Assembly: GCA_947258585.1 (NCBI GenBank)
Contig: CAMYIZ010000059.1
Coordinates: 90,821-154,820, forward strand
Source: an uncultured Haliea sp.
Lineage (GTDB): Bacteria > Pseudomonadota > Gammaproteobacteria > Pseudomonadales > Halieaceae
Direction of reading: 5' to 3'
Length of the DNA stretch: 64,000 nucleotides
Shown here: positions 34,757 to 43,530 of the stretch, in pieces
Numbering within the stretch: position 1 is the first letter of the stretch
Layout of the letters: each line of letters opens with the position of its first letter
Program-made: the position numbers and the translations under genes
The notes under the pieces: generated by a model
What the model saw: only the letters and a program-made list of their open reading frames with translations
What the model was told of the DNA's origin: nothing
The model's database searches: none

Positions 34757-36007
34757 GTGGAGCGCTACTCTGCCTTTGCCCTGCTCAAGCACGCCCTCGG
34801 CGGACATCGCCACTGGCCGCAGGCCTGGCGCAGCCCAGAGCTGAAGTCGCAGTACGACGTGGTAATCATCGGCGGTGGCGGCCACGGCCTGGCCACGGCC
34901 TACTACCTGGCCAAGATCCACGGCATCAGCAATGTCGCGGTGCTGGAGAAGGGCTGGCTGGGGGGTGGCAACACCGGCCGCAACACCGCGGTCAGCCGCT
35001 CCAACTATTTCTATCCCGAGAGCACCCGTTTCTACGAGCATTCCCTGAAGGCCTACGAAGGCCTGGGGCGCGAGCTCAATTTCAACATCATGCTGAGCCA
35101 GATCGGGATCATCAACCTGGCCTGCAGCCGCCACGAGCTGGAGATCTTCCGCCGCTGGGCCACCGCGATCCAGGTGCAGGGGGTGGACTCCGAAGTGCTG
35201 AGCCGGGAGCAGATCGCCGCAATGGTGCCGCTGCTGAACATGAGCGCCGGCGCCCGCTATCCCGTGCACGGCGGCTTTATCCAGCGTCGCGGCGGCATCT
35301 CCCGCCACGATGCGGTGGCCTGGGGCTATGCCCGTGCGGCCAGCAACCTGGGTGTGGATATTATCCAGAACTGCGAGGTGACCGGCATCGAGGTGAGCGA
35401 GAGCCGCGTGCGCGGGGTCAGGACCAGTCGCGGTAACGTGCGCACGGACAAGCTGGGCATGGCCGTGGCGGGGCACAGTACGGTGGTTGCGGCCATGGCG
35501 GGGGTGAAGTTGCCCATCGTCAGCCAGACCCTGCAGGCGATGGTCAGCGAGCCGGTCAAGCCCTGCCTGGACCACGTGGTCATGTCGCCCATGGTGCACT
35601 GTTATATCTCCCAGTCCGATCGCGGCGAGATCGTCATCGGCGGCGGCGCCGATACCCACCCCTCCTACGGCCAGCGCGGCAGCCTGCAGTCGACGGAGGC
35701 AGTACTCAACGCGGCGGTGGAGCTGTACCCGATGCTGAGCCGGATGAAGCTGATGCGACAGTGGGGCGGTATCGTCGACATCGCCCCGGACGCGAGTCCC
35801 ATCGTATCGAAGACCCCGGTCACCGGTTTCTACATCAGCACCGGCTGGGGCACCGGTGGCTACAAGGCCATTCCCGCCGGCGGCGAGGCCCTGGCCCACA
35901 CCATTGCCCACGACGCCCCGCACCCGCTGGTGGAGCCCTTCTCGCTGGACCGCTTTGCCCGCGGCCGGCTGATCGATGAAGGCGCCGCGGCCGGCGTGGC
36001 GCACTAG
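34757..36007 (+). CDS. soxB: Heterotetrameric sarcosine oxidase, beta subunit
   Basis: This is the flavin-bearing catalytic subunit that oxidises sarcosine; the methyl group passes to tetrahydrofolate or leaves as formaldehyde. The 416-aa length is typical. The start is GTG at 34757, matching the SoxB N-terminus (MERYSAFALLKHALGGHRHWPQAWRSP pattern). The FAD-binding fold is VVIIGGGGHGLATAYYLAK, followed by GNTGRNTAVSRSNYFYPES. The C-terminal region has GFYISTGWGTGGYKAIPAGG. It is followed closely by soxD and soxA. Confidence 0.94.
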   Translation: MERYSAFALLKHALGGHRHWPQAWRSPELKSQYDVVIIGGGGHGLATAYYLAKIHGISNVAVLEKGWLGGGNTGRNTAVSRSNYFYPESTRFYEHSLKAYEGLGRELNFNIMLSQIGIINLACSRHELEIFRRWATAIQVQGVDSEVLSREQIAAMVPLLNMSAGARYPVHGGFIQRRGGISRHDAVAWGYARAASNLGVDIIQNCEVTGIEVSESRVRGVRTSRGNVRTDKLGMAVAGHSTVVAAMAGVKLPIVSQTLQAMVSEPVKPCLDHVVMSPMVHCYISQSDRGEIVIGGGADTHPSYGQRGSLQSTEAVLNAAVELYPMLSRMKLMRQWGGIVDIAPDASPIVSKTPVTGFYISTGWGTGGYKAIPAGGEALAHTIAHDAPHPLVEPFSLDRFARGRLIDEGAAAGVAH

Positions 36008-36019
36008 GGTGGCAGCGCC

Positions 36020-36316
36020 ATGATGCGCATTGAATGCCCCTGGTGCGGCAGTCGCAGCGAAGACGAGTTCCTTTGCGGCGGCCAGTCCCATATCGCGCGG
36101 CCGGATCCGGCGGCCGCCAGTGATGACGAGTGGGCCGCGTATCTCTATCAACGTGATAATCCCAAGGGCCCGCATCATGAGCGCTGGTTGCACCGCTTCG
36201 GCTGCGGCCAGTGGTTCAATATGGCGCGGGATACCGTCAGCCACGAGATACTCGCGGTCTATCCCATGACTGCCCCCAAACCTGAATTACTGGATGTGCC
36301 CGGAGGTGAGGCGTGA
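36020..36316 (+). CDS. soxD: Heterotetrameric sarcosine oxidase, delta subunit
   Basis: This is a 98-aa small zinc-binding subunit of the sarcosine oxidase complex. The zinc-ligand pattern is visible as CPWCGSRSEDEF and CGG, and the C-terminal half has HRFGCGQWFNMARDTVSHEI, the family signature. It lies 12 bases after soxB and its stop overlaps the soxA start by four bases (GTGA), so the stoichiometric subunits are coupled. Confidence 0.94.
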   Translation: MMRIECPWCGSRSEDEFLCGGQSHIARPDPAAASDDEWAAYLYQRDNPKGPHHERWLHRFGCGQWFNMARDTVSHEILAVYPMTAPKPELLDVPGGEA

Positions 36317-39300
36317 AGCGCACTCGCCAGCGCCTGCCCCATGCGCGGGTGGATACCGGGAAGCCCCTGACCTTCCGGTTCGAAGGCGAGACCTACCGCG
36401 GCTTCAGCGGCGATACCCTGGCCTCCGCGCTGCTGGCCAATGGCGTCAGCATTGTCGGGCGCAGCTTCAAGCTGCACCGGCCCCGGGGCGTGTTCGCCGC
36501 CGGCCGGGAAGATGCCAATGCGCTGGTGCAGCTGGAACACGGGGCCTGGAGCGAGCCCAATGCGCGCGCGACCCTGGTGCCGCTGTACGATGGCCTGGTG
36601 GCGGAGGGCCAGAATGCGTGGCCGGCGCCGGGCTGGGACCTGCTGGCGGCGCTGGGCCTGCTGAAAAAAGTGCTGCCGGCGGGCTTCTACTACAAGACCT
36701 TCATCTGGCCCAACTGGAAGTACTGGGAAGGCCTGGTGCGGCGCCTGGCGGGGCTGGGGCGGGCGCCGACCGCGCCGGACCCGCAGTATTATTTCAAGCA
36801 GACCGTACACGCCGAAGTAGTGATCGTGGGCGCGGGCCGCTCGGGGCTGGAGGCGGCAGTGGCGGCGGCTCAGGACCCCGGCTGCCGGGTGCTGCTGCTG
36901 GATGAGCAGGAGGAACCCGGCGGCAGCCTGCTGGCGAGCCCGGATCCGGTGGACCGGGCCTGGCTGGCGAGCACCCTGGAGCGCATTGCGCAGTGTCCCA
37001 ATGTCACGCTGGTGCCGCGATGCTCGGTGAACGGCTACTACGACCACGATGTGCTCGCTGCCCTGCAGCGGGTGTGCAGTCATCTCGGTCCGCACGCAGA
37101 GAGCACAGCGCCGCGGGAAATCTTCTGGCGCGTCTGTGCCGGGCGCGTGGTGCTGGCAACCGGCGCGCTGGAACGGCCGCTGGTATTTCCCCACAACGAC
37201 CGCCCCGGGATCATGCTCGCCGGCGCGGTGCGGGAATATACCCACCGCTACGGCCTTACCCTGGGTGAGCGCATCGTTTTCTTCACCAACAACGACTCGG
37301 CCTGGCACACGGCGCTGGAACTGGCGGAGCACGGCGTGCGGGTGGCAGCCATTGTCGATGTACGGCCCCGGGTGGCGCCGGAGCTGCTGCGGCAGGCCAC
37401 GGCGGCGGGCATCGTCGACAGGCTGGGGTACAGCGTGGTGCATACCCGGGGCCGGCGGGCGCTGCGGCAGCTGGTGATCCGGCGCCTGACTGAGGGTGGC
37501 CACGGTCTGCAGGGGCCGCGGGATATCCTGGACTGCGACCTGCTGGCCATGTCCGGTGGCTGGAGTCCCACCCTGCACCTGTACTCCCAGTCCGGCGGCA
37601 AGCTCGACTGGCGCGACGAAGACAGCTGCTTCGTACCTGGTGCGGGGAGCCAGGCGGTGACCGTGGTCGGGCGCGCCAATGGCGATTTCCCCCAGCCCCT
37701 GCATACCCAGGCCTATTGGCTCACGCCCGGAGTGGCGCCCGACTGCCAGTGGGTGGACTTCCAGTACGACGTCACCGCGGCGGACATCCAGCTGGCTGCC
37801 CGGGAAAACTACGTCTCCGTGGAGCACGTCAAGCGCTACACCACCAATGGCATGGCCATCGACCAGGGCAAGACCAGCAACGTCAACGGCCTGGGCATCC
37901 TGGCGCTGGCCACCGGGCGCAGCATCCCCGAGGTCGGCACTACCCGCTTCCGGCCGCCTTATCATCCGGCGACCATTGGCGCCTGGGCCGGTATCGAGCT
38001 GGGCGCCCTGTACCAGCCCTTCCAGCGCCTGCCGGCGCATGCCTGTCACGTCGCGCTGGGTGCACAGATGGCGGACATGGGCGGCTGGCAGCGCCCTGAA
38101 TACTACCCGCAGGCCGGGGAGAGCGAACAGCAGGCCATTGCCCGGGAGGTGCTGGCGGTGCGCAATGCCGTGGGCCTGCTCGATTACTCGCCCCTGGGCA
38201 AGCTGGAGGTGCACGGGCCCGATGCCCGGGAGTTCCTGAACCGTGTCTACGTCAACAATCTCGCGACCCTGAAGCCGGGCGCGGCCCGCTACGGCCTGAT
38301 GTTGAACGAGCGCGGCATCGTCGTGGACGACGGCGTGGTGGTGTGCCTGGCGGAGGATCACTTCCTGCTGCATACCACCAGCGGCGGCGCCAGTGCCGTG
38401 CACCGCGCCCTGGAGGAATGGCTGCAGTGTGAGTGGGTGGCGCTGCGGGTGCTGGTCAGCAACGTCACCACCCAGTGGGCCACGTTTATGCTCAGCGGGC
38501 CCGGGGCCCGCGCGGTGCTGGCGCAACTGCCCTGTGACATCCAATGCAGTCGTGATGACTTTGCGCACATGCAGTTTCGCACCGGCACGTTGTGCGGCGT
38601 TCCGGCGCGGATACTCCGCGCCAGCTTCACCGGTGAGCTGTCCTTCGAGATCAGCGTCCCGGCCGCCTGCGGCGAGTCCCTGTGGGAGGTGCTGATGGCA
38701 GCGGGTGCGTCCCACAGTATCACTCCGTTCGGTATTGAAGCCCTGATGGTACTGCGCACCGAGAAAGGCTTCCTGCACATCGGTTCCGACACCGACGGCA
38801 ACACCATGCCCCAGGACCTGGGCTGGGGTGACGCCATCGGCAAAAACCCCGGCGACTTTATCGGCCGCCGTTCCCTGGCGCTGGAGGCGGGGCAGGATCC
38901 GCAGCGCCTGCAGTTCACGGGGCTTGCGCTGGAGGATGAGACCGGGACGACGGTCAGTGGCGCCCATGTCCTCAGCGAGGACGGTAACAGCAGCGCCGGC
39001 TATGTCACCTCGGCCTGTTTCAGCCCGACCCTGGGCCGCACCGTGGCGCTGGGGATTGTCGCCGGCGCCCGGGCGCGGCTGGGCGAGACGGTGTCGGTGT
39101 ACTACGAGGGTAAAACCCAGCCGGCGCGGCTGGTGGCGCCCTGCCAGCTCGATCCGGAGGGTGCGCGGCTGCAGGCCGATGCCGCTGCACCCCAGCCCGT
39201 ACGCCAGCCGGGCACACCCCGGTCGGCCGTACCTCAGCCGGCCACACCTCAGCCGGCCACACCCCAGCCCGCCGCATCCCAGCACATCCCGCAGGTCCTT

Positions 39301-39846
39301 GCGGCCCGCGGCCCCCTGGCTGGCGACAGTGGCATAGCGACGCCGGGTTTCCGCCTGCGGGAAGCAACGGGCGTTGAACTGCTGCGCCTGCAGGTCTTTC
39401 ACCGCGGCGAGGGTCAGGTCGAGGCGCTGGCGTCGGCGTTGCACACGGCGCTGCCGGGTCCCGGGATCGCGCACCCGCAGGGCGCGCGGACCTGGCTGTG
39501 GTGTGCCCCCGGTGATTGGCTGGTGACAGTGCCGGCCGGCACCGGCGCCACTGAGCTGGCGGCGTTGCGTGCTGCGGCCGGCGAATTGCTCGCGGTCGCA
39601 GCCGCGGTGACTGACAGCCGGGTGATGTTCAGCTTGGGTGGTGCGCGGGTGCGCGAGGTACTGGCCCGTGGCACGACGCTCGACCTGCATCAACAGTATT
39701 TCGAGCATCAGCGATGTGCGGTCACCCGGTTCGCCAGTGTGCCGGTGTTGCTGCTGGCAGAGGGCGATGAGATGTTGCTGTTTGCCTGTCGCTCGCTGGC
39801 GGCGTATCTGTCGGCGTGGTTCAGGGCGGTGAGCCGGGACTGCTGA
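36313..39846 (+). CDS. soxA: Sarcosine oxidase alpha subunit fused to gamma subunit (SoxA-SoxG)
   Basis: The 1177-aa protein is about 200 residues longer than a usual SoxA (950-1000 aa). Residues 1 to about 955 form SoxA: an N-terminal ferredoxin-like fold, the NAD-binding VVIVGAGRSGLEAAVAAA, and a C-terminal GcvT-like folate-binding half (YGLMLNERGIVVDDGVV). A proline-alanine linker of about 35 residues with repeated QPATP follows. The last 185 residues match a SoxG gamma subunit in length and character, including TWLWCAPGDWLVTVPAG and RVMFSLGGARVREVLARGTTLDL. No separate soxG follows, which supports a true fusion. The start is the GTG overlapping soxD. Confidence 0.9.
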   Translation: MKRTRQRLPHARVDTGKPLTFRFEGETYRGFSGDTLASALLANGVSIVGRSFKLHRPRGVFAAGREDANALVQLEHGAWSEPNARATLVPLYDGLVAEGQNAWPAPGWDLLAALGLLKKVLPAGFYYKTFIWPNWKYWEGLVRRLAGLGRAPTAPDPQYYFKQTVHAEVVIVGAGRSGLEAAVAAAQDPGCRVLLLDEQEEPGGSLLASPDPVDRAWLASTLERIAQCPNVTLVPRCSVNGYYDHDVLAALQRVCSHLGPHAESTAPREIFWRVCAGRVVLATGALERPLVFPHNDRPGIMLAGAVREYTHRYGLTLGERIVFFTNNDSAWHTALELAEHGVRVAAIVDVRPRVAPELLRQATAAGIVDRLGYSVVHTRGRRALRQLVIRRLTEGGHGLQGPRDILDCDLLAMSGGWSPTLHLYSQSGGKLDWRDEDSCFVPGAGSQAVTVVGRANGDFPQPLHTQAYWLTPGVAPDCQWVDFQYDVTAADIQLAARENYVSVEHVKRYTTNGMAIDQGKTSNVNGLGILALATGRSIPEVGTTRFRPPYHPATIGAWAGIELGALYQPFQRLPAHACHVALGAQMADMGGWQRPEYYPQAGESEQQAIAREVLAVRNAVGLLDYSPLGKLEVHGPDAREFLNRVYVNNLATLKPGAARYGLMLNERGIVVDDGVVVCLAEDHFLLHTTSGGASAVHRALEEWLQCEWVALRVLVSNVTTQWATFMLSGPGARAVLAQLPCDIQCSRDDFAHMQFRTGTLCGVPARILRASFTGELSFEISVPAACGESLWEVLMAAGASHSITPFGIEALMVLRTEKGFLHIGSDTDGNTMPQDLGWGDAIGKNPGDFIGRRSLALEAGQDPQRLQFTGLALEDETGTTVSGAHVLSEDGNSSAGYVTSACFSPTLGRTVALGIVAGARARLGETVSVYYEGKTQPARLVAPCQLDPEGARLQADAAAPQPVRQPGTPRSAVPQPATPQPATPQPAASQHIPQVLAARGPLAGDSGIATPGFRLREATGVELLRLQVFHRGEGQVEALASALHTALPGPGIAHPQGARTWLWCAPGDWLVTVPAGTGATELAALRAAAGELLAVAAAVTDSRVMFSLGGARVREVLARGTTLDLHQQYFEHQRCAVTRFASVPVLLLAEGDEMLLFACRSLAAYLSAWFRAVSRDC
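39205..39279 (+). repeat. Five 15-base tandem repeats in the SoxA-SoxG linker
   Basis: The unit CAGCCGGCCACACCT is repeated with small changes five times in frame (39205, 39220, 39235, 39250, 39265); two copies differ by only one base. It encodes the QPATP-type linker between the SoxA and SoxG parts. Slippage at such repeats could vary linker length without changing frame. Confidence 0.75.
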
Positions 39847-40036
39847 CCGCTGAGGACCTCTCTGCGGGCTTGAGTTCCGGGCTAGAATACCCCCAATGAC
39901 GGCACCCGAATAATACGGTTGGAATCATGAAGACGCGCGAATAACTTATGCGTATCCCGGGCTGTATCGGGTTGATTGCGATAAGCTTTTGCACTGACCC
40001 CCGGTTATTGTTGACCGCACAAAACAAGGAGCCAGC

Positions 40037-41170
40037 ATGCACCAGATACCGGCATTCGGCGATGACCCGCTTCAGCGCTTTACCCTGCACGAGGGCCTGG
40101 GGCCAGCCGTCGCCGCTTTCAGTCTGCCCGACAGGCTGGGCTTCGGCTCGGTGTTCGCGCCGGTGATGTTCCGCGCCGATTACCGCGACGGCAGCTGGCA
40201 GCCCGGACAGTTCCAGCCTTACGGCCCGATCAGCATCGACCCCGGCGCCAAGGTGCTGCACTACGCCCAGGAGGTATTCGAGGGGCAGAAGGCCTACCGC
40301 GTTGGCGACCAGCCCACGGCCCTGTTTCGCCCGGCGATGAACTGGCGGCGGTTGAATGCCTCCGCCGCCAGGCTGTGCCTGCCGCCGCTGCCGGAAACCC
40401 TGTTTCTGGATGGCGTGTTCGGCGTAACTGCGCTCAACGAAGCCTTTATTCCCGGCGCCAGCGGCCAGTCTCTCTATCTTCGCCCCTTTCTTTTTGGCAC
40501 CGAGAGCAACCTTGGCATGGCGGCCTCCCGGGAGGTCAGCTTCATGGTGATCGCCAGCCCTTCCCAGGCGTATCACGCCGGCAGCATGAGCCTGCTGATC
40601 GAGCGCGCCGAATCCCGGGTAGCCGGTGGCGGCATCGGTGCCGCCAAGGTGGGCGGGAATTATGCCTGTGCCCTGCAGTCCGCCGCCCGCTGCGCGGAGC
40701 TCGGCTACGACCTTACCCTGTGGCTGGACCCCGTTCACCGGCGCAACATTGAGGAGCTCAGCGGCATGAACTTTTTCGCGGTGGTCGATGGCCGCCTGCT
40801 GACTCCGGTGTTGACCGACTCGATCCTGGCCGGGATCACTCGCGATTCGCTTATCCAGCTGGCCCGTGCCCAGGGACTGGTGGTGGAGGAAACATCGATT
40901 GCCATCGACGAGCTGCTGGGCTGGATCGAAACGGGGCGCTGCAGCGAGTGCTTTGCCTGCGGCACTGCGGCGATCGTGACCCCGATCCGCGAACTGGGGG
41001 AGGCGCACGGCACTCGCCATGACCTGCTGCAGGCCGAGGGCGAAATCACTGCCCTGCTGCGCGAGGAGCTGCTGGATATCCAGGAGGGCAGGGCGGCAGA
41101 CCCCTTTGGCTGGATGGTGCCGCTGCCTGCGGATTACCAGGAATTGACTGACGGGGATCTGTGCGCATGA
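40037..41170 (+). CDS. ilvE: Branched-chain amino acid aminotransferase (type II)
   Basis: This PLP enzyme interconverts leucine, isoleucine and valine with their 2-oxoacids. The 377-aa product belongs to the longer BCAT_beta (ilvE_II) subfamily. PLP-related motifs are HYAQEVFEGQKAYR, GIGAAKVGGNYACALQS (with the catalytic lysine in AKVGG) and EELSGMNFFAVV. AAGGAG lies 6 bases before the ATG. Its TGA overlaps the start of the acetolactate synthase gene, so both are translated from one message. The 190-base gap upstream has a low-quality short ORF but no convincing leader. Confidence 0.94.
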   Translation: MHQIPAFGDDPLQRFTLHEGLGPAVAAFSLPDRLGFGSVFAPVMFRADYRDGSWQPGQFQPYGPISIDPGAKVLHYAQEVFEGQKAYRVGDQPTALFRPAMNWRRLNASAARLCLPPLPETLFLDGVFGVTALNEAFIPGASGQSLYLRPFLFGTESNLGMAASREVSFMVIASPSQAYHAGSMSLLIERAESRVAGGGIGAAKVGGNYACALQSAARCAELGYDLTLWLDPVHRRNIEELSGMNFFAVVDGRLLTPVLTDSILAGITRDSLIQLARAQGLVVEETSIAIDELLGWIETGRCSECFACGTAAIVTPIRELGEAHGTRHDLLQAEGEITALLREELLDIQEGRAADPFGWMVPLPADYQELTDGDLCA

Positions 41171-43026
41171 GTGCGGACAACGTTACCTACGCCAATACGT
41201 CCACCGTCACCGGCGGCACCCTGGCCGAGATCCGTCCCGACCAGCGAGAGGGTGCCCTGCGCGGCGCCCAACTGCTGGCGAAAGCCCTGCAGGCAGAAGG
41301 CGTGGAGGTACTGTTCGGCTACCCCGGCGGTGCCAACCTGGAAATCTTTGATGTGCTGCGGGACTTCGGTATTCGCTGCGTCCGCACTGAACACGAGCAG
41401 GGCGCGGTGCATGCGGCCCAGGGTTACGCCCGCGCCAGCGGCCGCATCGGCGTGTGCCTGGCAACCTCCGGCCCCGGGGCCACTAACCTGGTCACCGGGA
41501 TAGCCGACGCCAACAGCGATTCCACCCCCATCGTCGCCATCACCGGCAACGTGCCGTCGCACCTGCTGGGCAAGAATGCCTTCCAGGAAGTGGACATTGT
41601 CAGCATCACCCGGCCGGTGACCAAGCGCAGTACCCTGGTGAAAAAGGTCACCGAGATCCCCGAGGTGGTGCGGGAGGCCTTTGCGTTGGCAGGGGGCAAC
41701 CGTCCGGGGCCGGTGCTGATCGACATCCCCAAGGATATCCAGCAACAGTACCCCCGCGATGCGGACGGCAATCATGTGCCGCCGCGGATTCCGGCGGTGG
41801 TTGAACGCCCGGAGCCAGAGATTGGAGGTCTGACCGCCAACCAGTTGGAAGAAGCCTGTCGTCTCATCGGCGAAGCGCAGCGACCGGTCATCTATGCCGG
41901 CGGCGGCATCATCTCCGCCAACTGTGCGGACCTGCTGCTGCAGCTGGCAGAGAAATTGCGCTGCCCGGTGACCACCACCCTGATGGGGCACGGTGCCTTT
42001 CCGCCCGGGCATGCGCTGGCGCTGCATACCCTGGGCATGCACGGGTCAAAGTATGCCAATGTGGCGGTGAACGAGGCCGACCTGGTGATTGCCGCCGGGG
42101 TGCGTTTCGACGACCGCGTCACCGGCAAGGTGGATGCCTTTATCGCCGCGGGCAAGATTATCCATATCGACATCGATCGCGACGAGCTGAACAAGAACAA
42201 GACGGTCACCCTGCCTATCTGTGCGGACATCGCCCGGGCGCTGGCGCAGCTCTGCGATTGCGATCTCCGCGGAGACGGGCACCAGGCCTGGCTGGACTAC
42301 CTGGCGGATATCAAGCGCGAGTTTCCCTATGCCGTGCCGGCGGGCGAGGCGATCAGCCCGCAGTTCGCAATCCGCCTGCTCAATGAGATCACCGGCGGCG
42401 ACGCCATCGTCAGCCTGGGTGTCGGCCAGCACCAGATGTGGGCCATGCAGCACTACCAGCCGCGGCAGTCGCGCTCTTTTCTCAGCAGCTCCGGTTTCGG
42501 CACCATGGGCTACGGCTTGCCGGCGGCCATCGGCGCGAAGATCGCCTGTCCCGGGCGCCAGGTCATCGATATCGATGGCGACGGCTCCCTGAACATGACC
42601 ATCCACGAGCTGGCGACCTGTCATCGCTACGGCATCGGGGTGAAGGTGGTGGTCATCAACAACCAGTGGCTGGGCATGGTCCGGCAGTGGCAGGACATGA
42701 TCTACGAGGGGCACCGCTCGGGCTCGGATCTGTCGGACCCGATGGCGGTGAAAGCGCCTGGGGATACCGACATCTACCCGGATTTCCCCGCCATCGCCGC
42801 GGGCTACCGGGTGCGGGCGGAGCGGGTGTCGGCGCCGTCAGAACTGGCCGCCGCCCTTGAGCGCATGCTGGCGGATCCGGACGAGCCCTACCTGCTGGAT
42901 GTGATCGTCGCTGCCGAGGAGAACGTCTATCCGATGATCCCCGCGGGCGGCACCTACCGGGATATCATCATGGGGCCGGGGGATATGCCGGCGGCGGCGC
43001 GGGAGCAGCAGGGCAGCAATGTCTGA
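41167..43026 (+). CDS. ilvB: Acetolactate synthase large (catalytic) subunit
   Basis: This thiamine diphosphate enzyme forms acetolactate or acetohydroxybutyrate, the first common step to valine, leucine and isoleucine. The 619-aa product begins at the ATG at 41167, which overlaps the ilvE stop (ATGA); the GTG at 41161 is a poorer choice. Visible are FGYPGGANLEIFDVL, RTEHEQGAVHAAQGYARA with the catalytic Glu, SGPGATNLVTG, and the TPP/Mg2+ motif IDGDGSLNMTIHELATC...NNQW. An N-terminal extension of about 30 residues precedes the core. No regulatory small subunit (ilvN/ilvH) follows. Confidence 0.94.
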   Translation: MSADNVTYANTSTVTGGTLAEIRPDQREGALRGAQLLAKALQAEGVEVLFGYPGGANLEIFDVLRDFGIRCVRTEHEQGAVHAAQGYARASGRIGVCLATSGPGATNLVTGIADANSDSTPIVAITGNVPSHLLGKNAFQEVDIVSITRPVTKRSTLVKKVTEIPEVVREAFALAGGNRPGPVLIDIPKDIQQQYPRDADGNHVPPRIPAVVERPEPEIGGLTANQLEEACRLIGEAQRPVIYAGGGIISANCADLLLQLAEKLRCPVTTTLMGHGAFPPGHALALHTLGMHGSKYANVAVNEADLVIAAGVRFDDRVTGKVDAFIAAGKIIHIDIDRDELNKNKTVTLPICADIARALAQLCDCDLRGDGHQAWLDYLADIKREFPYAVPAGEAISPQFAIRLLNEITGGDAIVSLGVGQHQMWAMQHYQPRQSRSFLSSSGFGTMGYGLPAAIGAKIACPGRQVIDIDGDGSLNMTIHELATCHRYGIGVKVVVINNQWLGMVRQWQDMIYEGHRSGSDLSDPMAVKAPGDTDIYPDFPAIAAGYRVRAERVSAPSELAAALERMLADPDEPYLLDVIVAAEENVYPMIPAGGTYRDIIMGPGDMPAAAREQQGSNV

Positions 43027-43123
43027 GACTGGATAGCAGCCTCGACCCGGGCAACGGTGCCTGCGGGTACCGGCATCGGTTTTGCTATGTTAGTCTTTCG
43101 GCGGGTTCCGCAGAGGCTTGTTG

Positions 43124-43447
43124 ATGAAAATTGAATTGTTGTTCCGCCCGGTCGCCCTGATTGCGATCACCGTGCTAATCCCCGCCTGCACCTGGGTCAA
43201 GATCCCCGACGACGCGCGAGCCGTTGCGATCGTCGAAGCCAGCGCGGTCGGCAACTGCCAGCGTCTGGGCAGTGTCTCGACCAACGTCGCCTGGAAAGTG
43301 GCGGGTATCAAGCGCGGCGAGAACAAGATCCGGGTGGAACTGGACAATCTAGCCCGCGAGCGTACCTTTGGCATGGGCGGCAACACCGTGGTGCGGGAAT
43401 CCATCCGGGAAGGCACCGGCGAGTACAGCGCCTACAAGTGCCCCTGA
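43124..43447 (+). CDS. DUF4156 putative lipoprotein
   Basis: This is a 107-aa small envelope protein. The hydrophobic N-terminus ends in LIPAC, a plausible lipobox, so it is probably a lipoprotein. The body has the DUF4156 pattern (ARAVAIVEASAVGNCQRLGSVS, then LDNLARERTFGMGGNTVV). The ATG at 43124 has CAGAGG 7 bases upstream and is preferred over the TTG at 43118. The function is unknown; the family resembles RcsF-like small lipoproteins in general form. Confidence 0.85.
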   Translation: MKIELLFRPVALIAITVLIPACTWVKIPDDARAVAIVEASAVGNCQRLGSVSTNVAWKVAGIKRGENKIRVELDNLARERTFGMGGNTVVRESIREGTGEYSAYKCP

Positions 43448-43530
43448 GCTGGCACTCGCGCCATGGCGCCCGGTGACCGCCTTGGGCATAATGGCGGTCC
43501 GATTGCGGGGCACGGGCAGCGCGGTAGCAG

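Noticed and set aside
36259-39708. Long minus-strand ORF (1149 aa) antisense to soxA
   Set aside because: Low-complexity Arg/Gln/His/Pro composition typical of a GC-rich shadow; the plus strand carries clear SoxA motifs.
39948-40166. Possible attenuator leader peptide before ilvE (MRIPGCIGLIAIS...)
   Set aside because: It has some Ile and Leu codons but no run of branched-chain codons, overlaps ilvE, and shows no terminator hairpin with a T-tract.
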